Assembly (NCBI GenBank): GCA_949825025.1
Contig: OX463780.1
Span: 47,141,280 to 47,205,279, forward strand
Source of the DNA: Siphlonurus alternatus
Lineage: Eukaryota; Arthropoda; Insecta; Ephemeroptera; Siphlonuridae
Reading direction: 5' to 3'
Length of the DNA: 64,000 bases
The translations under genes were made by a program, and so were the position numbers. Numbering within the stretch: the stretch's first letter is position 1; the number at the start of each line of letters is the position of its first letter. Positions 35,125-48,352 of this stretch are shown here, piece by piece. Under the pieces are notes generated by a model. The model ran no database searches, was not told the DNA's origin, and saw only the letters and a program-made list of their open reading frames with translations.

Positions 35125-35360
35125 GTGACTGAAGAAACTGTGAACACGACAGTTAGGATGGACGCTATAACAACTTTTATCAGTGAACCAGAAACGCAAT
35201 GGTTTGAAACCATGCGAGAAACCAAAAAAATGAAAAGCGCAACAAATTCTCAGTGCAACTTTTGTTGAAAGTGGCCACCCATCCAACAAATAACCACCCT
35301 CGGCGTTGCTTAACTTTGATGATGCGAGATCAGGTCAGCACGTGTGCCACACTCTCTCAC
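35125..35360 (-). repeat. 5S-SINE copy S2
   Basis: On the minus strand the 5S head (35270-35352) reads as CGATCACCGAAGTTAAGCAACG with substitutions, then the GGTTA..GTTGGATGGGTG region. The body fragment with TCCATCCTAAC lies 3' of it. This head keeps TTAAGCAACGCC, closer to genuine 5S than S1's TCAGGCTACGTC, so at least two SINE lineages or an older ancestor are represented. Confidence 0.75.
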
Positions 35361-36039
35361 TTCTGCAATTTTCAAATGTTACAATACATGTTCTTTTACT
35401 ATTTAAAAAAAAATACAAAATTTATACATTTTGTTTAAACATTGTATATTTTTGAAAAGAAATAATTAAGTAATAACTTAATTTAATTTGTACTATATAA
35501 TATATATAAAAATAAGAGACAGCAACATTTTTCTCCCACGTGTTCTTAGAAAATGATGAACAGTATATAAATTTTGTAATAAATTTACAAACTTTTCTGT
35601 TCCTTGCTCATTACTGTAATATAAATTCTCGTATAAGTTTTGCATCCGCCGTCGCTGATTTTATACGATCCACCGCACTACTAACAAACTTTTGATGCGA
35701 TCTAAAAACTTTCTTGTTTTTGAATGAATGTATAAGCAGTAAAATCAAAAAGTTCACCAGTTGACTTTTCTTAAGACTCTTGTTACTCAACTTTTGCTTC
35801 TTGCGTTCATTATTCTTAGTCTAATGTATTTAACAGTAAATAAACTACTGCATTCAAACATTTTATAAACATTGATTCGATGCAATAATTTTGTTTTATC
35901 TAACCACAATTGGGTATACATCTACTTAGTAATTATTCACTGTAATTCTACTTCCACGAACCTTTCGAAACCCTAACATGTGATTTTCGTGACCTCATCC
36001 GCAACGTGGTCAATCATTGCACGGTCTTGCAATCCATCT

Positions 36040-36130
36040 CGACATTTACCTGCATGTGACCAAGGGAAACTTAGAAACTCTCAGTCAGGGTGGACGTTAC
36101 AAAGAGTTGGTCCAAAGCCAAAGGAATCAA
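36040..36130 (-). repeat. 5S-SINE 3' body fragment (copy S5)
   Basis: CCTGCATGTGACCAAGGGAA, CTCAGTCAGGGTGGACG and TTGGTCCAAAGCC match the reverse complement of the S1 body. No head is preserved. Confidence 0.55.
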
Positions 36131-37594
36131 ATGGTGAAACAGGGTGGGAAAAGCGTAATTATTGATGTCACCAATATTGATGTTATTGTCACCAAAAATA
36201 CAATATAATTGCAATATGAAACATTATTATTTTTTTTTTTCTATTTTAAGATTTTCTAAATAAAACATATTTCTGATGGCAGTTTTTTTTTTTTTATTTT
36301 TGTTTCTTTGTATGTTTTTTCAGGTCATCATTTTTTTAAAATACTTATATGAAATGAGTGTAGATTTTAATACCCTACTCAAAATGTCAACTAAAATTAG
36401 TTTTGTATTTTACCAACCATAAAATACTACATCAAACGGAATATTTTATGAGAATATAGAGAGCTCAAAATGTCATGTAATGAGTTTTTTTTTATTCGTT
36501 CTATCTCTCTAAATTGTTTTTTTTTTTGTAAAAAAAGAAAAAGAGTCAAAGTCATGCATTTTACATATTTTATTCTTGCACTTAGCAATTTTTAATATTT
36601 AAATAAAAAGTATTATAACCATTCTCACTAATTATATGATATAAAAAAACGTAAAAAGCTAAATTTTTGAAACAAAAATAAGATGTTAAAAAAAATAATA
36701 TGCATCTATTTTTACAAACACATTCAGAAAATAAATCAGGGATCGGATGCGGATGCAGATGCAAGATGCACACGGATGCGCAAAAATGGGCTTAAAATAT
36801 GTCAGATATATTTTTTACACGATTACAGTTAAACATAGAGATGGAATCTTGTTACTAAAAAATTATATATAATAAAAGAAACTACAATACACCAAGTATG
36901 CAGTGCTATAATAATAACATTCCTGTTATACGTGGCCAGGCCTCCTGTATGATGCAGTTGGCATGTAGCGAACAATGCTCAAGCGGCATTCCATATGGCA
37001 TTATTACATGATCTCACCACCCATTGACCCCATCCATACACGTACGTGCGGTAATGCCTATATGAAAAATGTATGAGCTTAAAATTGTTGAGTGATTATC
37101 GATAGAACATGCACACCGTATATACAAAACATAAAATCTATTGTTTGTAGTTACCTATGTAAGGTACTTTAAAGTTGATAATCAGAGAGAGGATATATTT
37201 AATTGAATAATGTAATTAAAAAATCATTTTTAAGTATTAAATGAGATTATTTATTTATAGTAGTAATATTATACGAGAGTTTTAAGTGCGAGAAAACCTT
37301 TGAAAGTTCTGTATTTTTTCAAAATGTTTGAAATCAAAACACCAAGTTAAAATCAGAATTTCATAGATTAGAAAAATGAAAAATGAAATGAAAAATGAAA
37401 AATGTACGGTATTGAGAGTTTAAAATACTTTTATTAATAATTTGTATCCAAATTTCTTTACTGTTGATTAACTAAGTCAGTAAACATGTGGTAAAACCTG
37501 CATGCAGTAAAATAGAAAATCATTTGCAAAAATAATTAAATCTTACCTAGTCTGGAATAATGAGCCATCTGCTTATGACGAGCTTTTATGCTTT
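36131..37594. other. A+T-rich non-coding block
   Basis: Low complexity, with T-runs near 36230, 36285 and 36520, a GGATGCGGATGCAGATGCA stretch near 36744, and a small GAAAAATGAAATGAAAAATG repeat near 37375-37403. No gene supported. Confidence 0.55.
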
Positions 37595-37809
37595 ACTGAT
37601 CACATGGCGATTTTTATCATACAACGCGAACCGAATAATGCGCACTTGCTTTAACATCCATTGACATATTTGGCGATTAAAAAAAAGAGCATCGTTTTAA
37701 CGTGATATTCGACACCGCAACCTGACGAATTCGCTCGTCGCATAATATTTTACAGTTTTGTGTCAAAATCGCGTCGTATCACCATTGTCGCCCATATGCG
37801 GATTCACCT
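37595..37809 (-). mobile_element. Family H MITE copy 2
   Basis: Matches the reverse complement of H1 along its length (CACATGGCGATTT, AATAATGCGCACTTG, TAACATCCATTG, AGAGCATCGT, GCGGATTCACCT). The right flank is TAA; the left end is decayed. PIF/Harbinger-like by the 3-bp TTA/TAA flanks of the family. No transposase. Confidence 0.8.
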
Positions 37810-38894
37810 TAAAAGTTCATAATTTTTCTTCTCTCCTAATGCAGTAGACAACTAATTATTGCAGATGATTGTGTTAGGTTAAATGCAATCTTTATTTCAA
37901 ATGAAATATTTGTGTTTTTAATGTTTTTATTATGTACTTAAATACTAATTATTTTTATCTTCGAGTTTAGGGGTAAAATATAAACAGTATTCAAGTTATT
38001 ATTTTTTTTAGATACTTTTGCTTTTCCCCATCGAATATTACATACATTTCATTTAATTTCATAGACTTACAGTCTCCATATTATAAGTTTTGTTAGAATC
38101 CCTCATCATATAACATATCTTGCATTGGGGGGGATGTTACATAATAAAGCATGTGGTCAAAACATTAGGACATGTCCAGACACGTTGACGTTATCACCGT
38201 GTCTATTTCCTGGTTATGACGACTGACGCTACCAAGATAAAGACTTACCCACACCCGGTGCTGCACTTGTTATGCTACGGAGCAACATATAGGGGTAGTA
38301 GAATTAGAAATATATGGTAATGTCACGTAAGTTAAATAAATCACATATAATAACTATATGTCATACTTATTATGTTCTTATATAAATTTCTATATTTTTC
38401 TTGAAAACAAAAAAGTTAAAAAAATATACTTACACTCATTGTCAGCTGCGTACACCTCGACAACCATGAATTTAACGTTTCATCTGCTCTGTTTGCATTA
38501 TAGATGTCATGTAGCATATGGAGGTGCATGTGAAGAAGTTTTGGGGATGGAAAATCTTCGGGATGTAGGCAGAAAACCCTAAAATCCTATGTTGTGCGGG
38601 TTAACGTAACTTTCAACATCTCTTTTATAATAATAGTTTTAGTTACCGGAGAAATTAATTTCGAGACCAACTTTAGTACGTATTTGCTATGCCGCTGAAG
38701 AATGTTTTGCCTAAAATACCGTGACGTCATATTATTTTATGACGTGTGATGAAAGACTCATATAGACTGGGCGCTCTTTTTATACCCCCCACAAAATTGC
38801 GAAACTGCATCTCTTTGTGATTGCGACTCCAGCAAATCTGGCAGGGGTTCTGTCTATCCCAAATTACAGATGGAAGCATTCTTGATTTATTTTA
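37810..38894. other. Non-coding block
   Basis: Contains TGACGTCA at 38722. A patch at 38790-38880 weakly resembles the right side of family L (CTGCATCTCTTTGTG, CAGCAAATCTGG). No gene supported. Confidence 0.45.
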
Positions 38895-39226
38895 CTAGCA
38901 CGTTAGCTTATGATGTACGTACAGTGTACAGCATATTATGGCAACGGTGTACGCATGCAAACTTAACAACAGTTTTAATATAAGAACAAACGAATGCGAA
39001 TGGCTATGGCCTAATTCAAACTTTCCATTTGACTTTTTAGCTACAGGAAACCATGGAAACCTGTGCGTAGCAGAAAGCCCCGCACACCCTATATAAGATG
39101 TACCTCCCAAATACAGGAATTTGTCTGAACCTTGGAAAATTGTTGAAAAGTATCTCACCTTAAACCGGGATTCTAATCCAAAACCTTTCTCATGCGAGGC
39201 GTAACCAATGTGCTACACTGCTCGGT
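38895..39226 (-). repeat. tRNA-derived SINE (minus strand)
   Basis: On the minus strand a head of about 60 nt (39226 down to 39164) has a box A match (TGTAGCACATTGGTTA) and a box-B-like GGATTAGAATCCC at tRNA spacing, with ACCGAGC at the start. The anticodon arm does not pair well, so it is not a functional tRNA gene. A body of about 240 bp follows, ending in an A-rich AAAATAAATCAAG. The 87-codon frame 38895-39158 reads through the body and is probably not a gene. Confidence 0.5.
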
Positions 39227-39244
39227 GGTTTTCTAATTTTAGTC

Positions 39245-39420
39245 CACGTTTTATGGGAGCAACTGTACAGCTGATATTTACCTTGCGCTCCGGCTGTCGC
39301 AGGCCGGTGTTCGCCGTGGGGAAAGCACCCCCACCTCAATACAAGCTGCCGACTACTGCCAAGGAATACTAATTACGTCCTTGCTACACCCCCTTCTAAT
39401 TAATTAAGCTCGCTTTTTAC
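39245..39420. other. G+C-rich block of unknown nature
   Basis: Starts TTGCGCTCCGGCTGTCGCAG and includes a hairpin-capable GTGGGGAAAGCACCCCCAC. I compared it by memory with spliceosomal RNAs, 5S and tRNA and found no convincing match beyond a short U1-like CTCCGGCTGT. Unassigned repeat or structured RNA relic. Confidence 0.35.
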
Positions 39421-40728
39421 CCCGAGAGCTACTGAGAATGTTCGAGAGCATCTCCATAATTTCAAAGTGAAATGACGTGCTTCAAGTGTTTTTACTGTCA
39501 ATTTTTTTATATCAAAATATATACGAATGCATTGTATAAATATTCATAAAACATATAATAATTATTTTTTGTGTGTATATCATATAATATATGCATACAT
39601 AATTAACTAAATGTTTTTAATTTTCAAAAAAAGGTTGGAATTTATTTTTTACAACTTCATTGCATTTTACATTCTGTACACAAATTCTACCTCGTATGTC
39701 GGTACTTACTTTATTAAACAAACAACCGTGTTTATTTAACTATGCAAATTTTTCCGATCATTCTGTTTTCATATCGTATTACGCTATTTTCTTCTGCATG
39801 TACAAGAAAACTCGGTGTGTATATATACAGGTCAGTGCTACAGTAGTCTCACAAGATTACTAAACTTATTTTCTTACACCAGTATAGTAGCTATACTGTA
39901 TGCATCTCCATACTGCAAATCTCGTCAGTGCGCTCTGGTACACCATAGTACGTTCTCTATTCCCCGCTCTATTTGTTCTGACGAGCTGCAATCTGGCGGA
40001 ACGTGATTGCTGGGGAAACATACTGGAGACCACGAGGAACCCTGTGACGTCACTGGTGAACACGCATTATAATATTATCACCTGGAAATTACCTGTTTTT
40101 TTAGTCAGCTGTTTCCATTTCCTGTAGGCTTTAATTCAAACAGCTGTCTGAAAATAGTTTTCCAAAATCTATGGTTTTTTTAACAGTAGGGACTGCAATA
40201 TATAACATTAGTGATGTCACAACAAAGACTGGTGGACCTGACTGTAACTTATTGTAAATCGGGATCGCCTGCATGATCGCTAACCTCAGAAACACATGAT
40301 GCGGGATAGACAACAACGCTCAAATGATTATTACAGCACAAATTCAGTGTTATGTACCATGTTATTAACCGGGATGTAGTTGGCTATTGACTTTAGGGGG
40401 TAATATTAGCGAATTGCATGGTGAAAATTATTGAATGTAAAAACCATGGGAATGTTGATTAATGTGATCGTTGTTTATTTTACAGATTAGCTTTGAATTA
40501 TTTCTCTGTAGGAAGTAGCTTGCTTTAATCGCGTTTCAGTTAGTACAAAAACAACAATATATATTGGCTGGCAATAATTTCTAGTATTGTCATTATTGAC
40601 ATGCAAGTTGAAAAAAAAAAAAAAATTAAAAAATCATCACTTAAAAGATATTAAATTTTACCAAATATTTTAATAAATAACAAATTGATTTTTAAATTAA
40701 ATTTATAATTATTTTGTATTATTAAAAT
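39421..40728. other. Non-coding block
   Basis: Several overlapping 61-75 codon frames at 39660-40316 on both strands, none with a recognisable domain. TGACGTCA at 40045 sits in GTGACGTCACTGGTGAACA, which resembles GTGACGTCACCGGCGAACA at 56487, so these two sites are probably copies of one unknown repeat. Confidence 0.45.
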
Positions 40729-40969
40729 GAGATATTAGAATGTGAAAATTTTAGTGGCTTAATCGAAAGAAGGGGTAAAAATATGGTGCTGTGAATTTTT
40801 TCAGATTTTTCTGAGACCGGGAACTATTTTTAAATAAATATTGAAAGTCTATTTTGATGACGTCACGGGCGGCACTCCTTAAGAAAAAGGATAGGGCACT
40901 GCCGCCCCTGACGTCATAAAATAGACTTTCAATAATTTTTTAAAAATAGTTCCCGGTCTCAGAAAAATC
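40729..40969. mobile_element. Family D MITE copy 2, right end missing
   Basis: The left end and arm are nearly identical to D1. The centre keeps TGACGTCA at 40858 and 40909 around CCTTAAGAAAAAGGATAGGG, the spacer shared with A and B that D1 has lost. The right arm stops in CTCAGAAAAATC and the outer 70 or so bases are gone. Confidence 0.9.
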
Positions 40970-42949
40970 AATTTAGATCAGAATCCCAACATAATGAAAC
41001 AATTCAATTATTATTATTATTATTATTATTATTTTTGTGATTTGAATTATCACACTTTAACTTAACTAACTTAACTTTAAGGTAATGTAAAAGTTTATAT
41101 TAATTATATAATTTTTACCAAATGGTGAATTTAATAATAATTATTTTAAGAAAATTTTAAACTCCAGAAAAAAGAAGCTAAATAAAGTTCTTTAATAATA
41201 TCATCTATATAATTAATACCACTTTTACAATGAATGTTATAATGTAGTATTCCATTCTAATGATCAAATTATTTAAATATAAATATTAATTGATTACATG
41301 AAGAAAAGTATTTGTTCAGCTTGGTTAATTTAAAATAATTTTACCTTTAATATAAAATATCTAATAGCTTAAATATAATTATAATTCTTATTAAATCCTT
41401 CCACTGTATAAGCAAGAAAATACATTCTTTTTTTTTTTTAACTAACACATAGTGTTGATTATTTTGTAATATAAAGTTAAATCTGTAAGAAGTGCTTTGT
41501 ATTCTGATCAGAAAATGCCTAGCGCGAACAGCAGCAACGAACCCCGCGGGAGTGGGGGATTTTGATATAACAAACCTTCCTCATATTCTGCTACAGTATA
41601 ATGAGTTTGTCTCAAAAACTTTGGTCTTCTTTAGGGAGAAAAAATATATATAATTATATATACAAGAAGTTGAAATTCTGTTCTATAAAAAAAAAAAAAA
41701 GATCTCGTCGTCTTATCAAGTAAAAACGTGTTTTATTTTTCTCTATATATACCATTAAAAAGTTTCCTTATTATCAGAGAAGAGTGAAGGCGTCACGCTC
41801 AATTTAATGTCACCTGCTTTATCTCTATTTTTTCTTGTTAAACCCCAATCATTCTAAGCCTCATAGGAACCCTTGTAGTGTAGCTTTTTTTTTTTTTTTT
41901 AGTTTTATATTATTGTTATATTTCACAATTCACATTTTCTATAAGTATGAAAATTCAAGTTCTCTCATTTAAAATACCATATATAGTATAAATGAGAAAC
42001 GCACTAACCAATATACGTTAATGGTATAGATCTCCTCTCAAATGTGCTTCTATCATACATTAAAAACGTCAACGTAATTATATAGGCTAATCCCACGTGA
42101 CGTCACTGCAATGTATATTGCATACTTTACAGGAACCTGCTGCGGCATATTGTTGTGTTGCATCAGCAGCGTGTATAAGGGAGAAAATATCAAGAAAATT
42201 AATTATACAAATTATAGATGTCAATTATTACATTAATATCGTTTCTATAATAATCTGCTAGTTTTTATAAAGAATATACAAGAACGTATTATACGGTTTG
42301 GAGGGTAAGATAAGGGAGGTAAACATGTAGGTGATATCCTGTATTAAGCAGGCAACCCGACAATAGATAATGTTTCGAATAATCAAAATTAACAACTTTA
42401 GGGAGATGTTGCTGAAATGAGAGCAGCCTGCACGACGTGGTTTGCCCCTCCTCTCGGTAAAAAATATCCTGGCAGCGTCACTGCTGGTGTATTCCACGTG
42501 GCACACCGTACATTTTACGAGCAGAGCAGGCGTGCGGGCACTTAGCTGAGACGATCTCTCGGCACAGAGATCAGTTATTTACACCGAGCTCACTGCAATA
42601 AGTTGCACTGTAGACCATGCTGAGAGGAACTGCTCAAGTTTTGTACACTGAAATAATTTATATATGTGCCCTCAGAATATTGCACCTTTAGGTTAGGCAA
42701 CTTGTTCAGCATTCAAATGAAGCAGGTAGCCTATGTGGAAGAGTTAACATGAATTTCATAAAAGTGAATAAATTCATATGAATGTTGATTGAATTTAATT
42801 TCCAAATGTAAAAATAGTTAGTTTCTTTTAAAGATCTTTATAACTTCTTTTGGAATAAATAATCATTCAGTATTAACCAACTGTTTTCACAAAAGAGTGT
42901 TAAGAAAAGATAGTATATAGCCATGGTTTGCTACGCGTTTAAGCATTTC
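40970..42949. other. A+T-rich non-coding block
   Basis: Contains (TTA)n at 41008-41033, a T-run at about 41885-41900, and TGACGTCA at 42098. The 82-codon minus frame at 42258-42506 has no recognisable domain. No gene supported. Confidence 0.5.
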
Positions 42950-43165
42950 TTGAGTTGTGACTGAGGGAACCGTCGAAAACTTCAATCAGGACGCCCACCT
43001 CTACTGTTTATCAATGCACCAAAAGTGATGTCCAAATTAAAAGCAACACACTAATGCGCTGAGTGGAAATTGAGATGAATTTACCCTAAATAAATGTAAT
43101 TTTTTTGCTTAAATTGTCCATTCATCTAAGTACGAATTACGCTTGACTTCGGTGATATAATGGTG
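42950..43165 (-). repeat. 5S-SINE copy S3
   Basis: Runs from the body (TGACTGAGGGAACCGT, AATCAGGACGCCCACCTCTA, GAGATGAATTTACCC) to the 5S head (CATCTAAGTAC, GCTTGACTTCGGTGATAT) in reverse complement. Substitutions are scattered, and no A-tail remains. Confidence 0.8.
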
Positions 43166-43429
43166 AACGTACTATACACCCCGTACTATCTTTTCTTCAT
43201 TCAAAAGCTTCGTGACTCAGCGGAGCATACAGAAAAGATTCTATACCAATAACTTGTGTACGTTCCAGCAATTGTGATTTCTTTTTGTGGCAGTACAAGT
43301 ACCGAGCGAACACACGAAGCGGCAATAAAACGGTCATGTATTTCGTCTGCACCGAGATATACGGGAGGGGGTGTGAATGAGTGCAAAAAATTGAAATGGA
43401 AAATTGTATAACGTGATATTTACACATAA

Positions 43430-43617
43430 GGGCTGTCTCACCAGAATCGCATCATTTCGTATGATAAAATAATTAAGAACCTTTGCGATCAGATGTACGC
43501 ACGCACACAACTTCGTATAGCATCGCATGCGATCGTACGTTTCTCATTTAGGTCCTAAATTTTTATCACACGAAGTCATGCGATACCATACAGTATGAAG
43601 GCAGTGTGTGACCCCCC
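43430..43617 (-). mobile_element. Family J MITE copy 1
   Basis: 188 bp flanked by TAA on both sides (43427-43429, 43618-43620). The ends are GGGCTGTCTCAC and GTGTGACCCCCC, and the interior is full of CGTATCGCATG-like motifs. J2 at 59326-59520 is the same element in the opposite orientation. The 3-bp TAA/TTA duplication and G-rich ends fit PIF/Harbinger-type MITEs. Confidence 0.88.
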
Positions 43618-46600
43618 TAAAGTTAAGATGACAATAGAAGGTTCAAGTCATGGTTGCATGCAGAGAGGAAGTTTTTCCCCCATAAGCCCCTATGTTAATT
43701 ATTTTACATTAATATCACGTGAAACTATATCCAACTTCCCACCCTTCATAATTTAGGAGGATTCTAATTTTTAATTAGGAACTTTTTTTTCTCAAAAATC
43801 TAGCTTTAATGCTGTAACTTTTTTTTACATAGGTTTAATTTAGATGGAACGTTGATATAAACAATAAACAGCTGATTTGAACCTTCAAGTTCTCCAATCT
43901 CACTACCAGTATAAGATCCAAAAATTACACTTTACGGTCTACCGGATAATATTTTAAATGTCACAAATTTTTAAGGCTGTAAAAATTGTGTACAAATTTT
44001 AGTAAAAATTCAACACTTAAAATATGCGTGTCCTATAATTGTAGTCCTAATTCTTTGTAAAATGTCCATACGTACGTATTTTTAAACGTATAAAATAATG
44101 TATATTTTATCTTGTTTTGAAAACAACCCTTGCTGTGTTAAAAATTAATTTTTTACTTTAAATTACGTGCTAAATATTTTATATGTCATGTTATTATTAT
44201 ACATTATATCAGTGCTTTGTAAATTTTTTGACAAATAACAAAGAGTTTAAAATATTAAAGTCTAAGGTAATAAATTTGTGTTGTATAAAAAATGTAGTAG
44301 TTATTATTACCACACAAAAATATAACGTTTTATAGTGTAAAAATACCTACAAGCTTGTTAATTTATTAGATAATATTTTATTCTTACTCATGTGAGGTAT
44401 AAAAATTGTTTGTGTTCATATATAAGACTCCTATGGGATTTCATAATTCATTTATAATTTACAACATGAAGGTGGTTGTAAAGTTCAAAGAACAACAATA
44501 AAGACTTGAAAGTGGCAAGCATTAATGATTTTATTTCTTGGTGAGCGTGACAACTTCTTTACCCCCCCCCTCTTTAGTCTTTATTGTAAATATTCTTATA
44601 TAAATTTTATTTCTTATTTTTAAATCTTGTTTGAACATATCGTGTGAGCTTTGTTTTAATAAGATTTGCATACATAGGGACTTTCAACTCACTATTGATA
44701 GGTGTCATGTAAATTTTGATAAAAAATGAGGTGGAAATTTATACAATATGTTTTTATTGACAAAATGTGTTGTCAGAAATATTTTTCCTTAGAGATGAAC
44801 CCAGAGAATCACAATCAAAAGCCCATACTTCTTTACGGGTGTAATAATGTGTGATAATGATGCGGACTGTAATAACAGTTTTTTTTATTGGTTTTCTTAT
44901 AGCTGCATGGTGTTACACCTTAAATTACATGAAAACGTAATTTAAATGTAGAATTCTCTTTAAAAAAAAAAATTAAAGATGACACAATATATTTATTTTA
45001 TATTTTCTTCAATTCGTAACAGAAAAATATAAATATACGAACATCATCTAAATCATGGAAAGACAAATATCAGACTATCGGAAGCAACCGAGGGTACTTA
45101 ACCACAAGCCAAACCATCGTTTTCCCTAAAAGGTCCCAAAACACATTGACTTGGAGGTCTGGGCATCGACAGTCTGTAACAGTAAAGTGTAAAGTGTGAC
45201 AGTCTGTTAAGGTAATTCCTTAATTGAATTTCCAGAATTTTCATTTTTTTTAAGATTAATTAAAATTAAAAAATACGTGCTTTTTAGGTATCAAAAATTG
45301 ATTAATTACTGATTGTAATTAAGACTGTGGTAAGTGCTTTCATCCATACAAAAAATATCATACACGCTTAGTGATATGAGTTTGATCTATTTTGAGGAAA
45401 ATAAACCAAACCGACAGATTTTTTTTCAAACTTTTCAACCGAGCGTTACGAGCCTACCTCCCTGCTTACTGTACCTTGTGACGGTCCCTGGTTCGTGTCC
45501 ACTTGTCGTCGTCTGGTAATTAACCAGACAGTAAACACTTCCTCGTCAACTTTAATCTTTTGTACATGCCACGAATTTATTTTATAGGAACAAATTTAGA
45601 GAAAATCAGGACTGTGATTACCTCTCATAGACACTGTACTTGGTAGAGATATTATAGACGTAAATAAACTAGCCTTATAAATGTAAGTAAACATCTTATT
45701 GAAATAAAAGTTCCAAGTATATTAAAATTTATAATATAAAGTTTTTTTATCCATGTACAGTATATAAGTCTTGTAAAATTATGTTTTATGTTTGTTTAAA
45801 CGAAGCAGACTATATGGATGCCAATGAAGTTCACTTTCTGTTTAATTAAAATGATTAATTTTAATTAATTTCGATATATTATTTTTTGTTTTTTGGCTAC
45901 AACAGTGAATGTATATGAATTTTATTTGGTGGACTTGCAACAATCATCAAATTAATAGCTCTGAATTTTTTCGGAAATTTTTAACTGTTGGTTTAATTAT
46001 AATTAATTTATTTAAATGAGAATTTTGGATCCTTCCAATGTTAAATTTGTTAATTAGTATTGCAAAAAAACTATACAACAGATTCTTTTACTTTTTTTTA
46101 CTAAAACCTAATTTTTTAGACTATTTTTCTGAATTGTTTTCATATATTTTGAACCGTGGCGATGATCGTTTCCTATATGTGATGAGAAATGTGGCAACGT
46201 TCTCAAGGACTGATGTCACCACCCCCTCCTAAAAAAATATTCGCATTCCAATGCAAACAGTGTTGCCACTATAGCTACGCCTCTTGACCTTGACAGACAA
46301 ATTCTCAGGTTATACCTTAAAATTTAAAGGTGCACTTCTTACCTTAATTACGAAAAATTACAAACCTGCATTTATTTTGTCTATTGGAAGCGCCATCAAA
46401 TCAGGGAGGGATAAAGTTCATGCTCTTCTGAGGTGTAGATAAATGTTTAATAAAAAAAAAACTAAATAAATTTCCTCACAGTCTCTTTAAATATTTGCCA
46501 TGACGTCATTGTAAATTATAGAGAATATACAGTATAATACAATCCTTCTCACTACACTATTTTTTATACATACAGCCTTAAAGTATTTTTTTACAACACT

Positions 46601-47495
46601 GTTTCTCTTGTCAAAGAAAACTTTGAAATGGCTAAAAACTTTAAGATGGTCACATGAATAAATACCAGCACAAAGTCTGGGGCAAGTTAAGGCTATTTCT
46701 CTACACATTATCTCTAATATTTTTACTCTAGTTTTGTTTTTTTACTGGCGCGGTCATTCCCATTTGTGTCTAGTGCAGCAATTCGGATAAAATGGTCATG
46801 ATTTTTTACTGTCCTATACTTCTAAAGGATCATGCGAATGGCCATCACAGCAATAGAAGTCATAATATCTACCCTTCTCCAGTTTTTGAAGTCTCTATTG
46901 CCAGTAATTTTGAAAAAGTTACCAAGGGCTAAAATACACCATGGTGTTTTTAATACGGTAGGATACTCTTTAATGTTATATTTGTACATATACATAACTG
47001 CGTTCCTGGATTTCTTATGTTTAGGGTAGAAAACATTATAGGGAAAGTTATTTTTAGCTTGTTTTTCAAGTGCAGTGATCCAACATTTTATAGGCACCTA
47101 TTTTTTTGTGATTTTCGTTCCTTTAAACTTTAAAAAGTATATCTGTGGTCTATTTGGCGTCTATATATTATCAGTTGGCCAAAGAGTACTTCAATTATAG
47201 TTCATATCATAAAGCTTGTTAAAACATACTATATACATATTATATAGAATCTAGACTACATAAATATGCAACTCATCATAATTATCCGCATATTTTATGT
47301 GAAATTATATAAAAATAATGTTAATTATATTAATGTCATGTGTGTATTTGTAAAAATGGTATTGCAACATTTGAAACTATTCCAAGCCTATGAGTTTATC
47401 AACAACTTCCATTCAATAAAATATAAGCATGATGAAAAATGTTAAGTATAAACGCTAAATTATTAACTCAAAAAAACAACTAAAGAATACTTAAT
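43618..47495. other. Long A+T-rich non-coding block
   Basis: About 3.9 kb without a supported gene. A box-B-like GGTTCGTGTCC at about 45490 has no box A upstream. TGACGTCA lies at 46501. AGTAAAGTGTAAAGTGTGAC near 45180 is a small internal repeat. The 91-codon minus and 65-codon plus frames at 46822-47097 overlap and neither has a known domain. Confidence 0.5.
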
Positions 47496-47797
47496 AATAA
47501 ATGGTAATTGAATCTTACCGGACTGTTTCCACTCGTCAATTTTGTTGTAGTACGTCGAGAAACTTAAGCACTGAATTATAATGTTAATGTTTTTATTATT
47601 ATCACTACACTTCAGGTGCACCTGTTTTCTTTATTAGCTTTCGGGAATTATCTGTTCCCTTCCTCGGATAAATCGAGACTAAATAAAAAAAATTTCAAAA
47701 ATTATTTACTACGTTTAGGGGGGGTGTGAGGGAGGAATAGAAGTAGGGGAGTCGACGAGTGGAAACAGTTTGGTGAGATTAAATTACCATTTATTAT
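47496..47797. mobile_element. Palindromic-ended element, family O
   Basis: The terminal inverted repeat is about 45 bp: AATAAATGGTAATTGAATCT, then CTGTTTCCACTCGTC, matched by GACGAGTGGAAACAG and ACCATTTATT on the right. The interior (about 200 bp) is non-coding. The 13-mer TAAAGAATACTTA occurs on both sides (47480 and 47831), though not immediately adjacent on the right, so it may be coincidental. Confidence 0.75.
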
Positions 47798-48352
47798 AAT
47801 GAGCCCTCGTAAGAAAACCTTCTTTAATGTTAAAGAATACTTATTTGAAAATACTTTTTTTTATAATTGAATTGGCTGTAATAAGAAAATACATAGTAGA
47901 TTACCCAAATTGAAATTAGAGTTCTACATTTTATGCTTGTTTAATTGTTTTTTAAATAAACTTATTGAAACATGTCGAAAAGGTAATAGAAAAAAGCTTC
48001 AAGTTCATTGATAAAATATTTCCTAAAAAGTCTTAAGTCCGATAATATGCAATAATGTGATTTCATTACTTTTTTTTTTACGAATGAACTTTTTTAGTTT
48101 TTTTTTTTTTCGCTACCACGTGTCTGTATAGAATTTAGTTGGCGTGATAAATCCTTTGTTATCTCGGCAGGCATTGTTAAGTGCACTCATTCGTTTTTAC
48201 GAGGAGATGCTGCTGCTGGACGGTGCGATACCAGCTGACCCCCGCCTCTGACGTCACACTTCAATCAATAGTCATGCCAATCAATAAGAGTGAAAGCTTA
48301 TTCTGTGAGAGTGCAAATCTAATATGGATAATCTTCACCTCAGAAGATATTT
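47798..48352. other. Non-coding block
   Basis: Contains TGACGTCA at 48249 in a locally G+C-richer patch (about 48165-48265). Otherwise A+T-rich with T-runs. Confidence 0.5.

Noticed and set aside
39164..39226. Functional tRNA gene
   Set aside because: The boxes are present but the anticodon and acceptor stems do not pair properly.
39245..39420. U1 snRNA gene or pseudogene
   Set aside because: Only CTCCGGCTGT resembles U1; the 5' splice-site-pairing end and the rest do not match.
45480..45525. Second tRNA-like SINE based on GGTTCGTGTCC
   Set aside because: A box-B-like match alone, with no box A at the right spacing and no second copy.
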